Positions 1 through 7,300 of a stretch of 37,733 nt of DNA are shown here, one piece after another (position 1 is the stretch's first letter; each line of letters starts with the position of its first letter). A model generated the notes under the pieces. That model searched no databases. It was not told where the DNA came from and was given only the letters and a program-made list of their open reading frames with translations. This DNA comes from Pseudomonadota bacterium (lineage in GTDB: Bacteria > Pseudomonadota > Gammaproteobacteria > Steroidobacterales > Steroidobacteraceae). Location: positions 1 to 37,733 of the forward strand of contig JANXZZ010000285.1 in NCBI GenBank assembly GCA_025355245.1, given 5' to 3'. The position numbers and the translations under genes are program-made.

Positions 1-355
1 GGTTGTCCGACGGGTGGCCCCATTCGGCCGCGAGCCACGTGTCGTTGAAGTCGAGCCAGCGGATCATCGCGCCGATGTTGAACGCCGCCTGCACCGGATC
101 GAGCTCGTAGCTGGTGCCCGGCACCCGCGCGCCGCCGACCATCGTCGCACCAGGCACGACCGGCCCGAGGAGCCTGGTGCAGGCGGGGTAGCCGAGCGCC
201 TGGAAGCCGCAGGCGAGCGTGTCGAGCAGGCAGTAGCGCGCCGTGGTGTAGGCGACCTCGCTCGTCACCTGGTAGGCGGTCGCGTACGCGGCGATGTCGA
301 CCAGCACCCGGTCAGGGTCGGGGCGTTTCGCCGACTTGTGGTCGTGGCTGGACAT
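1..355 (-). CDS. prpD: 2-methylcitrate dehydratase PrpD, N-terminal part (cut by window edge)
   Basis: This is the first 118 codons of an MmgE/PrpD-family protein that runs off the left edge. The ATG at 355-353 follows prpC by 23 bases on the same strand. The reading is open to the edge and carries the family block [20 protein letters not shown], where substrate-binding residues of PrpD lie. The family dehydrates 2-methylcitrate to 2-methyl-cis-aconitate in the cytosolic methylcitrate cycle, and the adjacent prpC and prpB support that exact role over other MmgE/PrpD activities. The C-terminal two thirds, including the lid domain, cannot be checked here. Identity is confident; the AcnD/PrpF alternative route cannot be excluded because the rest of the locus is outside the window. 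Confidence 0.92.
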   Translation of the reverse strand, partial: MSSHDHKSAKRPDPDRVLVDIAAYATAYQVTSEVAYTTARYCLLDTLACGFQALGYPACTRLLGPVVPGATMVGGARVPGTSYELDPVQAAFNIGAMIRWLDFNDTWLAAEWGHPSDN

Positions 356-378
356 GCGGGCGCTCTCCGGATGCGGGG

Positions 379-1545
379 CTAGTGCCGGTCCTTCAGTGCC
401 ACGAACGGGCGTGGCTCGGGGCCGGTGTAGTTCGCGCTCGGCCGGATGATCTTGCCGTCCTCGCGCTGCTCGATGACATGCGCCGCCCAGCCGGTCGTGC
501 GCGAGATGACGAACAGCGGCGTGAACATTGCCGTCGGCACGTCCATCATGTGGTAGCTGACGGCACTGAACCAGTCGAGGTTCGGGAACATCTGCTTCGC
601 GTCCATCATCACCGCCTCGAGCCGCGCGGCGACGTTGTACATGCGGCTGTCGCCGGCGAGACCGGAGAGCTGCTTGGCGACGCGCTTGATCACCTCGTTG
701 CGCGGATCGGCGATCGTGTACACCGGGTGGCCGAAGCCGATGATGACTTCCCGGGTGGCGACGCGCCGGCGGATATCGGTCTCGGCCTCGATGGGCGTCG
801 CGTAGCGCTGCTGGATCTCGAAGGCCATCTCGTTCGCGCCGCCGTGCTTGGGGCCGCGCAGCGCGCCGATCGCACCCGTGATGGCCGAGTACATATCGGA
901 GCCGGTACCGGCGATCACCCGCGCCGCGAAGGTACTCGCGTTGAACTCGTGCTCGGCGTAGAGGTTGAGCGAGGTGTGCATCGCGCGCACCCACTCGGCT
1001 CGCGGCGCCGCGCCGTGCAGTAGATGCAGGAAATGCCCGCCGATCGAGTCGTCCTCGGTCGCCACCTCGATGCGCTTGCCGGCGTGGCTGAAGTGGTACC
1101 AGTAGCAGAGCATCGAGCCCTGGCACGCGATCAGCCGGTCGGCGATCTCGCGCGCACCCGCGGCGGCGTGGTCCTCGCGCTCGGGGAGCGCGCAGCCGAG
1201 CGCCGAGACGGCGGTGCGCAGCACGTCCATCGGGTGGGTCGCGGCGGGCAGCTGCTCGAGGATCCGGAGCACGGGCTCGGGGACGCCGCGCAGGCTCTGC
1301 AGCTTCAACTTGTAGGCCGCGAGCTCCGCCGCGGTCGGCAGCGTGCCGTGGATCAGGAGGTGGGCGATCTCCTCGAACTCGGCATTCTCGGCGGTATCGA
1401 GGATGTCGTAGCCGCGGTAGTTGAGGTCATTGCCGGTGCGACCCACGGTGCAGAGCGCGGTGTTGCCGGCCGCGACACCGGACAGTGCCACCGACTTTTT
1501 CGGCTTCGCCAGCAGCGGGCCCGGCATGTTGACGGTGTCGGACAT
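379..1545 (-). CDS. prpC: 2-methylcitrate synthase
   Basis: A 388-residue citrate-synthase-family enzyme, the usual length for PrpC. It condenses propionyl-CoA with oxaloacetate to give 2-methylcitrate, the first step of the methylcitrate cycle. Visible landmarks are the N-terminal [20 protein letters not shown] block typical of PrpC, the PKHGGAN segment with one active-site His, and GFGHPVY with the second. The ATG at 1545 has a strong upstream GAGGAAAG ribosome-binding site. It lies 24 bases after prpB and 23 bases before prpD, so the three are very likely co-transcribed. Its place between prpB and prpD separates it from an ordinary citrate synthase gltA. Confidence 0.95.
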   Translation of the reverse strand: MSDTVNMPGPLLAKPKKSVALSGVAAGNTALCTVGRTGNDLNYRGYDILDTAENAEFEEIAHLLIHGTLPTAAELAAYKLKLQSLRGVPEPVLRILEQLPAATHPMDVLRTAVSALGCALPEREDHAAAGAREIADRLIACQGSMLCYWYHFSHAGKRIEVATEDDSIGGHFLHLLHGAAPRAEWVRAMHTSLNLYAEHEFNASTFAARVIAGTGSDMYSAITGAIGALRGPKHGGANEMAFEIQQRYATPIEAETDIRRRVATREVIIGFGHPVYTIADPRNEVIKRVAKQLSGLAGDSRMYNVAARLEAVMMDAKQMFPNLDWFSAVSYHMMDVPTAMFTPLFVISRTTGWAAHVIEQREDGKIIRPSANYTGPEPRPFVALKDRH

Positions 1546-1569
1546 ACGACTTTCCTCGCGTGCGGGGCG

Positions 1570-2451
1570 CTACTTCGTAAACAGCTCGTCCAGTTTCTTC
1601 TCGTAGTCGTGGTAGCCGAGCACTTCGTAGAGTTCGGCGCGCGTCTGCATGCGATCGACGACACCCGCCTGCGTGCCCTTGGCGCGGATCTCGCCGTAGA
1701 CGCCGAGCGCCGCCTGCGACATCGCGCGGAACGCCGACAAGGGATAGAGCACCAGGCCGACGCCCGTTGCTTTCAGTTCGGCGACGGTGAACAGCGGCGT
1801 CTTGCCGAACTCGGTGATGTTCGCGAGCACCGGCACCGCGACCGCGCGCGTGAACTCCCGGTACTCCCCGAGCGTCGCGAGGGCCTCGGCGAAGATCATG
1901 TCCGCGCCCGCCTCGACGTAGGCGAGCGCGCGCTCGACCGCGGCCGGCTGGCCCTCGACCGCGTGCGCATCGGTGCGCGCCATGATCACGAACTCCGCAT
2001 CGGTGCGGCCATCGACCGCGGCCTTGAGGCGATCGACCATCTCCTCCTTAGACACCAGCGCCTTGCCGGGCCGGTGGCCGCAGCGCTTGGCCTGGACCTG
2101 GTCCTCGAGGTGCATGCCGGCGGCGCCCGCGCGGATGAACTCGCGCGTGGTGCGCGCAATGTTGAAGGCGGCACCCCAGCCGGTGTCGGCATCGACCAGC
2201 AGCGGCAGCCCGGTCGCGCCGGTGATCCTGCGGATGTCCTCGGCGACGTCGTTCTGCGAGGTGATGCCGAGGTCGGGGAGGCCGAAGGAAGCGTTGGCGA
2301 CGCCGGCGCCCGACAGGTAGAGCGCCTGGAACCCCGCCTTCTCGGCGAGCTTCGCGGTGTAGGCGTTGATCGCCCCGACGACCTGCAGAGGCCGTTCGCG
2401 CTCGACGGCGGACCTCAGCCGTGCGCCCGCAGAGCCGGGGGATGTCGACAT
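1570..2451 (-). CDS. prpB: Methylisocitrate lyase
   Basis: A 293-residue member of the isocitrate lyase/PEP mutase superfamily. It cleaves 2-methylisocitrate into pyruvate and succinate, the last step of the methylcitrate cycle. The catalytic-loop motif KRCGH (in [11 protein letters not shown], about residue 120-130) and the metal-binding DADTGWG and HLEDQ segments are present. The length matches PrpB (about 295) and is far shorter than glyoxylate-cycle AceA. The ATG at 2451 has GAGG upstream in the AT-rich gap that separates it from acuI. The consensus -10 element in that gap suggests prpBCD may have its own promoter as well as read-through from acuI. Confidence 0.95.
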   Translation of the reverse strand: MSTSPGSAGARLRSAVERERPLQVVGAINAYTAKLAEKAGFQALYLSGAGVANASFGLPDLGITSQNDVAEDIRRITGATGLPLLVDADTGWGAAFNIARTTREFIRAGAAGMHLEDQVQAKRCGHRPGKALVSKEEMVDRLKAAVDGRTDAEFVIMARTDAHAVEGQPAAVERALAYVEAGADMIFAEALATLGEYREFTRAVAVPVLANITEFGKTPLFTVAELKATGVGLVLYPLSAFRAMSQAALGVYGEIRAKGTQAGVVDRMQTRAELYEVLGYHDYEKKLDELFTK

Positions 2452-2461
2452 CGCGCACCTC

Positions 2462-2484
2462 TTATATTGTGCGGTGCATTATAA
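2462..2484 (-). promoter_or_regulatory. AT-rich near-palindrome with consensus -10 box before prpB
   Basis: The 34-base gap between acuI and prpB holds a 23-base AT-rich near-palindrome in very GC-rich surroundings. Read on the minus strand, the left arm is TTATAATGC, the centre is ACC, and the right arm is GCACAATATAA; the arms match except for two extra bases in the right one. The left arm contains a perfect -10 hexamer TATAAT (2483-2478). No good -35 is seen 16-18 bases upstream, inside the acuI 3' end, as expected of an activator-dependent or repressor-overlapped promoter. A propionate-responsive regulator is the natural candidate, but none is encoded in the window. Confidence 0.5.
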
Positions 2485-2485
2485 C

Positions 2486-3475
2486 TCAGGCGATCCTGAC
2501 CAGCGTCCGCCCCACGACCTTGGCGCCCACGTAGTCGGCAAATGCTGCGGGCAGCGCGTCGAAGCCGATCTCGCGGTTCGCGATCAAGCCGAGGTGCCGG
2601 GGCTTGAGGTCGGTCGCGATCCGCTCCCACACGTGCAGGCGCTCGGCGCGCGTGTTGGCGACCGAGTTGATGCCGAGCAGGCTCACGCCGCGCAGGATGA
2701 ACGGCAGCACCGTCGTGTTGAGGTCGGCGCTCGCCGCGAGGCCGATGCTGGCGATGTTGCCCCAGAAGTCCACCGTCCGGGTCAGCCAGGTCAGCACCTC
2801 GCCGCCGACGTTGTCGATCGCGCCCGCCCATTCGACCGCCTCGAGTGGCCGCTTGCCGAGGTTGATGTCCTGGCGCTTGACGATCCGTGCCGCACCGATG
2901 CTGCGCAGGTACCCCTCCGCCTCAACCTTGCCGCTGACCGCGACCGCCTGGTAGCCGCGCCCCGCCAGCATGTCGATCGCGAGCGATCCGACCCCCCCGC
3001 TCGCACCCGTGACCGCGATCGGCCCGCGCGCGGGCTCCTGGCCATTGCGCTCCATGCGATCGATCGCGAGCGCCGCCGTGAACCCGGCCGTGCCGATCCG
3101 CATGGCGTCGGCGAGCGACAGCGAGCGCGGCAGCGCGATCACCCATTCGGCGTTCACCCGCGCGTACTCGGCGTAGCCGCCGTCGTGGGTTTCCGAGAGC
3201 CCGCAGCCGGTCACGAGCACCTCATCGCCCGTCTTGAAGCGCGCATCCTCCGAGGAGACGACGTGGCCCGCGAGGTCGATGCCACCGACCAGCGGGTAGC
3301 GGCGCAGGATCCTGCCCGCGCCCGTGGCAGCGAGCGCGTCCTTGTAGTTGATGGTCGAGTAGCGGACCTTGATGACGACTTCGCCGGCCGCGAGCTCCTC
3401 GAGCCCGATCTCGTCGAAGCGCGCGACGATTTTCTTGTCGATCTCGTGGATGCGAAAGGCCCGGAACTTCTGCAT
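2486..3475 (-). CDS. acuI: Acryloyl-CoA reductase, YhdH/AcuI family
   Basis: A 329-residue zinc-free medium-chain dehydrogenase/reductase of the YhdH/AcuI group, which reduces acryloyl-CoA to propionyl-CoA with NADPH. Seen in the protein are the N-terminal YSTINYKDALAATG and GIDLAGHV blocks, the Rossmann motif TGASGGVGS (about residue 155), and the family signature VLPFILRGVSLLGINS near the C-terminus. Length matches E. coli YhdH (about 324). It starts 19 bases after an MBL-fold gene and ends 34 bases before prpB, so its product feeds directly into the methylcitrate cycle encoded downstream. The upstream acryloyl-CoA source (3-hydroxypropionate, beta-alanine or DMSP) is not shown by this window. 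Confidence 0.88.
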   Translation of the reverse strand: MQKFRAFRIHEIDKKIVARFDEIGLEELAAGEVVIKVRYSTINYKDALAATGAGRILRRYPLVGGIDLAGHVVSSEDARFKTGDEVLVTGCGLSETHDGGYAEYARVNAEWVIALPRSLSLADAMRIGTAGFTAALAIDRMERNGQEPARGPIAVTGASGGVGSLAIDMLAGRGYQAVAVSGKVEAEGYLRSIGAARIVKRQDINLGKRPLEAVEWAGAIDNVGGEVLTWLTRTVDFWGNIASIGLAASADLNTTVLPFILRGVSLLGINSVANTRAERLHVWERIATDLKPRHLGLIANREIGFDALPAAFADYVGAKVVGRTLVRIA

Positions 3476-3494
3476 GGATTATTCCCCCTGTCCT

Positions 3495-4490
3495 TCAGGC
3501 CGCGCGGCGGTCGAGCCAGGCGGTCAGCCCGTCGACGTTGATGGCGATGTCGGCGTCGAGCAGTTCGTGGCGCCGCACGGGATCCCGATCGAAGCCGTGC
3601 CGGTCGAGACCCGCCGACAGGTAGCCGAACATGTCCGCGCGCATGCGGGCGCCGCGCTCGGGCGCACTGGCATGCCGCTCGGCGAGCTCGACGTAGGCGT
3701 CGATCCCCGCGTGCATCTCGCGACCCAGCCGCGCGATGTCCGTGACCCGCCCGTAGTGCGTGAGGTACACCGCCTTGGGCGCGATCGCGAGGATCCTATC
3801 GACGGAGGCGCCGAGCTGCGTGGGGTCGAACTGCGTGGGCGTCGTCGCCGGAAACACGTACTCGCGCCCGGCGACGTCGAAGTCCCGGTACGAGACCCCG
3901 AAGGTGTCGCCGCTGAAGAGCCCGCCGACGTCCCGATCGAGGATCACGTGGTGGTGCAGCGCATGCCCCGGCGTGTACAGGAACGTAAACGGCCGGCCCG
4001 CGAGCGCGAGCGTCGCGCCGTCCGCGGGCGTCACGATCCGCGCGCGCGGGATCGGCTCGATCTCGCCGTAGAGCGCTGCGTACGCCGCCTCTCCGTACAC
4101 GTGCTTCGTCGCCGCGATCAGCTTCGCGGGTTCGGCGAGGTGCGCGGCACCGCGCGGGTGCACGACAACCGTCGCATTCGGCAGGTGCGCGAGGAGCGCG
4201 CCCGCGCCGCCCGCGTGATCGAGGTGGATGTGCGTCAGGAACACCCAGTCGACGGCCGCGGTCGGGATGCCCTTGGCCGCGAGTGCGGCGAGCAGCAGCG
4301 GCACCGAGTGCGTGGTGCCGGTGTCAACGAAGGCGGCGCGGCCGTCGTGCACGATCAGGTGGCTCGCATCGAGGCGCGGGCGCAGGAACTCGGTGTCGAT
4401 CGCGGTGATGCCGTGGGCGTACTCGGTGAGCGCCGAAACGACGGGGCCGGCTTGCGCCGGCCCCAGGTGCGAATCGCGGCTGCCGCTCAC
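3495..4490 (-). CDS. MBL-fold metallo-hydrolase
   Basis: A 331-residue metallo-beta-lactamase-fold hydrolase without a signal peptide. The zinc motif HIHLDHAGGAG is at about residue 90, with further metal-site segments TPGHALHHH, FSGDTFG and YLTHYGR. The substrate is unknown; the fold includes glyoxalase II, lactonases and thioesterase-like enzymes. I chose GTG at 4490 because its codon overlaps the TGA of the preceding cytochrome gene (GTGA) and no ATG lies in frame before the conserved part. The open frame continues upstream only because it shadows the cytochrome gene. The predicted first 20 or so residues are encoded across a strong hairpin and look unlike a folded domain, so translation might begin at a non-standard codon further in. 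Confidence 0.8.
   Translation of the reverse strand: MSGSRDSHLGPAQAGPVVSALTEYAHGITAIDTEFLRPRLDASHLIVHDGRAAFVDTGTTHSVPLLLAALAAKGIPTAAVDWVFLTHIHLDHAGGAGALLAHLPNATVVVHPRGAAHLAEPAKLIAATKHVYGEAAYAALYGEIEPIPRARIVTPADGATLALAGRPFTFLYTPGHALHHHVILDRDVGGLFSGDTFGVSYRDFDVAGREYVFPATTPTQFDPTQLGASVDRILAIAPKAVYLTHYGRVTDIARLGREMHAGIDAYVELAERHASAPERGARMRADMFGYLSAGLDRHGFDRDPVRRHELLDADIAINVDGLTAWLDRRAA
4443..4464 (-). repeat. Perfect 9-bp-stem hairpin at the cytochrome/MBL junction
   Basis: GGGGCCGGC, a four-base loop TTGC, then GCCGGCCCC form a perfect inverted repeat 23 bases inside the predicted MBL start. It has no T-run. It may weaken or time translation of the MBL gene, or act as an mRNA-stability element between the two cistrons. 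The hairpin is directly visible; its role is inference. Confidence 0.45.
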
Positions 4491-5122
4491 GGCGCGCGCG
4501 GCGCGCGCGGCACCCACAGCGCCGGCTGCTGCGCAGCAAAGTAGTGCGCGATCGCGTCGATGTCCGCGTCGCTCAGCTTCTGGACGAAGCTGCCCATGAT
4601 CATGTTCTGGCGCGTTCCCTTGCGGTAGGCCTTGAGCGCCTGCGCGAGGTAGTCCGGGTACTGCCCCGCGAGCGTCGGGTATTCGGGCGTGAGCCCGACG
4701 CCTTCCTTGCCGTGGCAGGCAACGCACACCTGCGCGCTCGCGGGCGCGGTGCCGACCGTCGTCCCGGCCGCAGTCACGGGCTGCGCGGTTGCGAAGTAGG
4801 CCGCCACGTCGTTCGCGTCCACTTCGCTGAGGCTCGAGGCCTGGCCCTTCATGGTCGGGTGCTGGCGGGTGCCCGCGCGGTACTCCGCGAGCGCCGCCGC
4901 GACGTAGGGCGCGTGCTGGCCGCCGAGGCGCGGCACCCGGTAGTTCGGATAGGCGTTGCGGTAGTCGGGAATGCCGTGGCAGCCAAAGCAGGTATAGGCG
5001 AGCCGCGCGCCGCGCGCCGCATCGCCGGGGGCCGCGTCCGCGGCGGCCGGCCCCGGCAGGAGCGAAGCGCAGAGGAGCGCCGCCGCCGCGGGAATCGCCA
5101 TCAACCGGTATCTGTATGCCAT
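4487..5122 (-). CDS. Di-haem cytochrome c, c4-like
   Basis: A 211-residue exported cytochrome with two class I haem domains. The N-terminus is a signal peptide (MAYRYRLMAIPAAAALLCAS, cleavage near AAADA). Haem-binding motifs are CFGCH (about residue 47) and CVACH (about residue 132). Each has a downstream Met ligand segment, HPTMKGQ and NMIMGSF. The spacing and the repeated LGGQ/LAGQY..YL..AL..Y..GTRQ blocks match the c4 family, which carries electrons in the periplasm to terminal oxidases. It heads the minus-strand run that continues through the MBL gene (GTGA overlap) to acuI-prpBCD. Why a cytochrome should lead that run is not evident. Confidence 0.88.
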   Translation of the reverse strand: MAYRYRLMAIPAAAALLCASLLPGPAAADAAPGDAARGARLAYTCFGCHGIPDYRNAYPNYRVPRLGGQHAPYVAAALAEYRAGTRQHPTMKGQASSLSEVDANDVAAYFATAQPVTAAGTTVGTAPASAQVCVACHGKEGVGLTPEYPTLAGQYPDYLAQALKAYRKGTRQNMIMGSFVQKLSDADIDAIAHYFAAQQPALWVPRAPRAP

Positions 5123-5276
5123 AAGCCTCGAGCCGCCTCTGCCAATCTAGCCACCGGGCCACCGGCAGCCGCAGAATGTTACGGAGGACCCCCGAAAAAC
5201 TCCACCCGGGCGAACCCCGATATCGCCGCCGGCTCGTTACAGGTTGTGACGCCATCCTCCGCCCACCGAGCACTCC

Positions 5277-6005
5277 ATGAACCGATCCGCCCGTCTCGCC
5301 GCCGCCCTGCTCACCGGACTCCTGTTCGCAGCCATCGCGCTCGCCGAGCCCGAGCCGCACACCCTGACCGTCACCGGCCACGGCGAGGTGCGCGCGCAGC
5401 CCGACCAGGCGACCGTCACGATTGGCGTGAGCACCCGCGCACCGACCGTCGCCGCGGCCGGCGCCGCCATCGACAAGGTGATGCCGGCGCTCCTGAAGCT
5501 CACGCACGACCTCGCCATCCCGGACGCACAGGTGCGCTCGACGCGGATCAGCATCCACCCCGAGTACGCCGACAACGACAAGGGCACCGACCGGCACTTC
5601 AGCGCCTACGTCGCCGAGCGCGCGATGGTCGTCGACCTCCGGGACATCGACCGACTCGCGGAACTCCTCGAGAGGAGCGCCAGCGCCGGCGCCAACCTCA
5701 TCAGCGAACCCGAACTCGATTCGAGCCGGCGCAGCGAGCTCGAGCGCACCGCGCTCGCGCGCGCGCTCGGGGATGCACAGGAAAATGCGCGCGTGCTCGC
5801 GAGCGCCGCGGGCGCGAGCGTGGGGCCTGCGCTGCGCATCGACATGAGCGGCACGGGACCCACGCGCCTGCGCGACTACGCCGGCGTCTCGCTGGGCATG
5901 AACGGCAGGGGCGCCGCTGCCGACAGCTTCCAGCTGGGCGAGCTCACGTTCCGGGCGAGCCTCGAGGCCACCTTCGGCCTCGTGCCCGTGCCCGCCGCCC
6001 GTTGA
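5277..6005 (+). CDS. SIMPL-domain (DUF541/YggE-like) exported protein
   Basis: A 242-residue protein with a clear signal peptide (LAAALLTGLLFAAIALA, cleaved before EPEPH) followed by one SIMPL domain. The typical start TLTVTGHGEVRAQPDQATVTIGV, the mid-domain TRISIHPEY and the C-terminal FRASLEATFGL strand are visible. Family members such as E. coli YggE and periplasmic BP26 form oligomers in the envelope and are linked to oxidative-stress tolerance; the biochemical function is not established. The stop overlaps the TTG start of the next gene (TTGA), so the two are probably co-translated. The ATG at 5277 is the only one before the signal peptide. Confidence 0.88.
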   Translation: MNRSARLAAALLTGLLFAAIALAEPEPHTLTVTGHGEVRAQPDQATVTIGVSTRAPTVAAAGAAIDKVMPALLKLTHDLAIPDAQVRSTRISIHPEYADNDKGTDRHFSAYVAERAMVVDLRDIDRLAELLERSASAGANLISEPELDSSRRSELERTALARALGDAQENARVLASAAGASVGPALRIDMSGTGPTRLRDYAGVSLGMNGRGAAADSFQLGELTFRASLEATFGLVPVPAAR

Positions 6006-7180
6006 GCTACCTGAAGGCGATCGCCGTCGGGCTCGGCTGCTCGGCGGTCATCACCGGCGTCTACCTGTGGCAGCGCGAGCCCGCGGCCACCGCGGCGCCG
6101 GCTGCGCGCGCCACCGCGCGGGCGACGGCCGCTCCGCTTGCGAGTCCCTTGACCGTCGCGCCGGCCGCGCGCGCAGCGGGACCGACCCCGCTTCGCGCCG
6201 CGATCACGCACGCCTTCGGCAGCCCGCCGTTGTCGCGCGCACTCCTCGACCGTGTCGCGGCCGGGGACGTCGCCGCGGTCGCGCGCGAACTCGCCGCCAC
6301 CGACGATGCGGCCGCGGCCGTGCACCACGCCGACCTCGCGGCGCTGTGCGCCGCGGAAGGCCATGCTCCGCCCGAAGGCGGCACTGCGGACGAACGCGTG
6401 GCGCTCGATGCAAGCGCGGGCGCGGCAGAGGCGCACGCGCTGATCGCCGCGCAGATCGACGCACGCCACGCCTGGCAGAGCCGCTTCGCTGCCGGCTGCG
6501 CGGGCGCGCCCGCGCTCGATGCGGCGACGGTTCACCGGCACCTGGCCGCGTTCGCCTCGCGCGGCGACGCGACCAGCCTCGAGCGGCTCTCGCGGGAGGA
6601 CGGCGCGCCGCCCGCGCGCCTGCAGAGCGCCGCGCTCCTCGGCAACGCACGCGCGCAGTTTCGCATCGCGCTCGGCACGCCGGCCGCCCAGCCGGGCGCG
6701 GCTCGCAGCTGGCTCGAGGCAGCCGCGAAGACGGACGCCGAGGCCGACGCTTACTACGCGCTCTGCCTGCTCGGCGGCTGCGCGGGACCTCCCGATCCGG
6801 GTCTCGCGCGCACCGAGCTCGAGTCGGCAGCGCGCGGCGGCTCTTTGTATGCACTTGGGCTGCTGGCCTCGGCGCTCGTGCCCGACGGCCCCCGACGCTG
6901 GACGCGCAGCGACAGCGTCGTGACGCCGATCGTCACGCGTGACCTCGACGGGCTCGCGCTCGATCCTGCCCAGGAATACGCGTGGGCCTCCCTCGCCGCC
7001 GCACTCGCCACGACCGGCTGCTTCGGATTCGAGTTCGGCGTCGCGGGCGATGCGCTCGAGCTGCGTACGCGCCTCGGGCGCGCGCTGCTGCCGGTCGAGC
7101 TCGACACGGCGCAGAGCACCGTCCGCGAGCTCGAAGAGAGTTCAGGGGGTGCTCTGCGCCACAGCCTCGGTTGCGACTGA
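6002..7180 (+). CDS. Membrane-anchored Sel1/TPR-like protein of unknown function
   Basis: A 392-residue protein starting at TTG 6002, overlapping the preceding stop by TTGA. No ATG occurs in frame near the N-terminus, and the long open frame upstream is the shadow of other genes. Residues 5-23 form one membrane helix (AIAVGLGCSAVITGVYLW), followed by an Ala/Pro-rich linker and then helical repeats. The segments ALLGNARAQFRIALG, SWLEAAAKTDAEADAYYALCLLGGC and ARTELESAARGGSLYALGLLASAL have the spacing of Sel1-type repeats. Several Cys pairs in the repeats suggest a periplasmic location with disulfides. I do not recognise a named family. Coupling to the SIMPL gene suggests a joint envelope function. 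Confidence 0.72.
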   Translation: MSYLKAIAVGLGCSAVITGVYLWQREPAATAAPAARATARATAAPLASPLTVAPAARAAGPTPLRAAITHAFGSPPLSRALLDRVAAGDVAAVARELAATDDAAAAVHHADLAALCAAEGHAPPEGGTADERVALDASAGAAEAHALIAAQIDARHAWQSRFAAGCAGAPALDAATVHRHLAAFASRGDATSLERLSREDGAPPARLQSAALLGNARAQFRIALGTPAAQPGAARSWLEAAAKTDAEADAYYALCLLGGCAGPPDPGLARTELESAARGGSLYALGLLASALVPDGPRRWTRSDSVVTPIVTRDLDGLALDPAQEYAWASLAAALATTGCFGFEFGVAGDALELRTRLGRALLPVELDTAQSTVRELEESSGGALRHSLGCD

Positions 7181-7300
7181 GCCGAGGGGACAACCGCGGC
7201 CTGCTCGGCGTAGGCTGGCGTGTCGCCTCGCTCGTCCGCGGGCGCGATCGGTGTCCGGCGTCGGCGCCTTTTTATGTCAGCAAGCACGGAAAGTGTTCCG

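Noticed and set aside
3495-5597. A 700-codon minus-strand frame that seems to fuse extra sequence to the MBL hydrolase
   Set aside because: The upstream part is the shadow of the cytochrome c and SIMPL genes in another frame; the cytochrome has two intact haem motifs in its own frame.
4544-7180. An 878-codon plus-strand frame leading into the Sel1-like protein
   Set aside because: Its first half is antisense to the cytochrome and out of frame with the SIMPL gene. Only the part from TTG 6002 has protein-like composition and a membrane helix.
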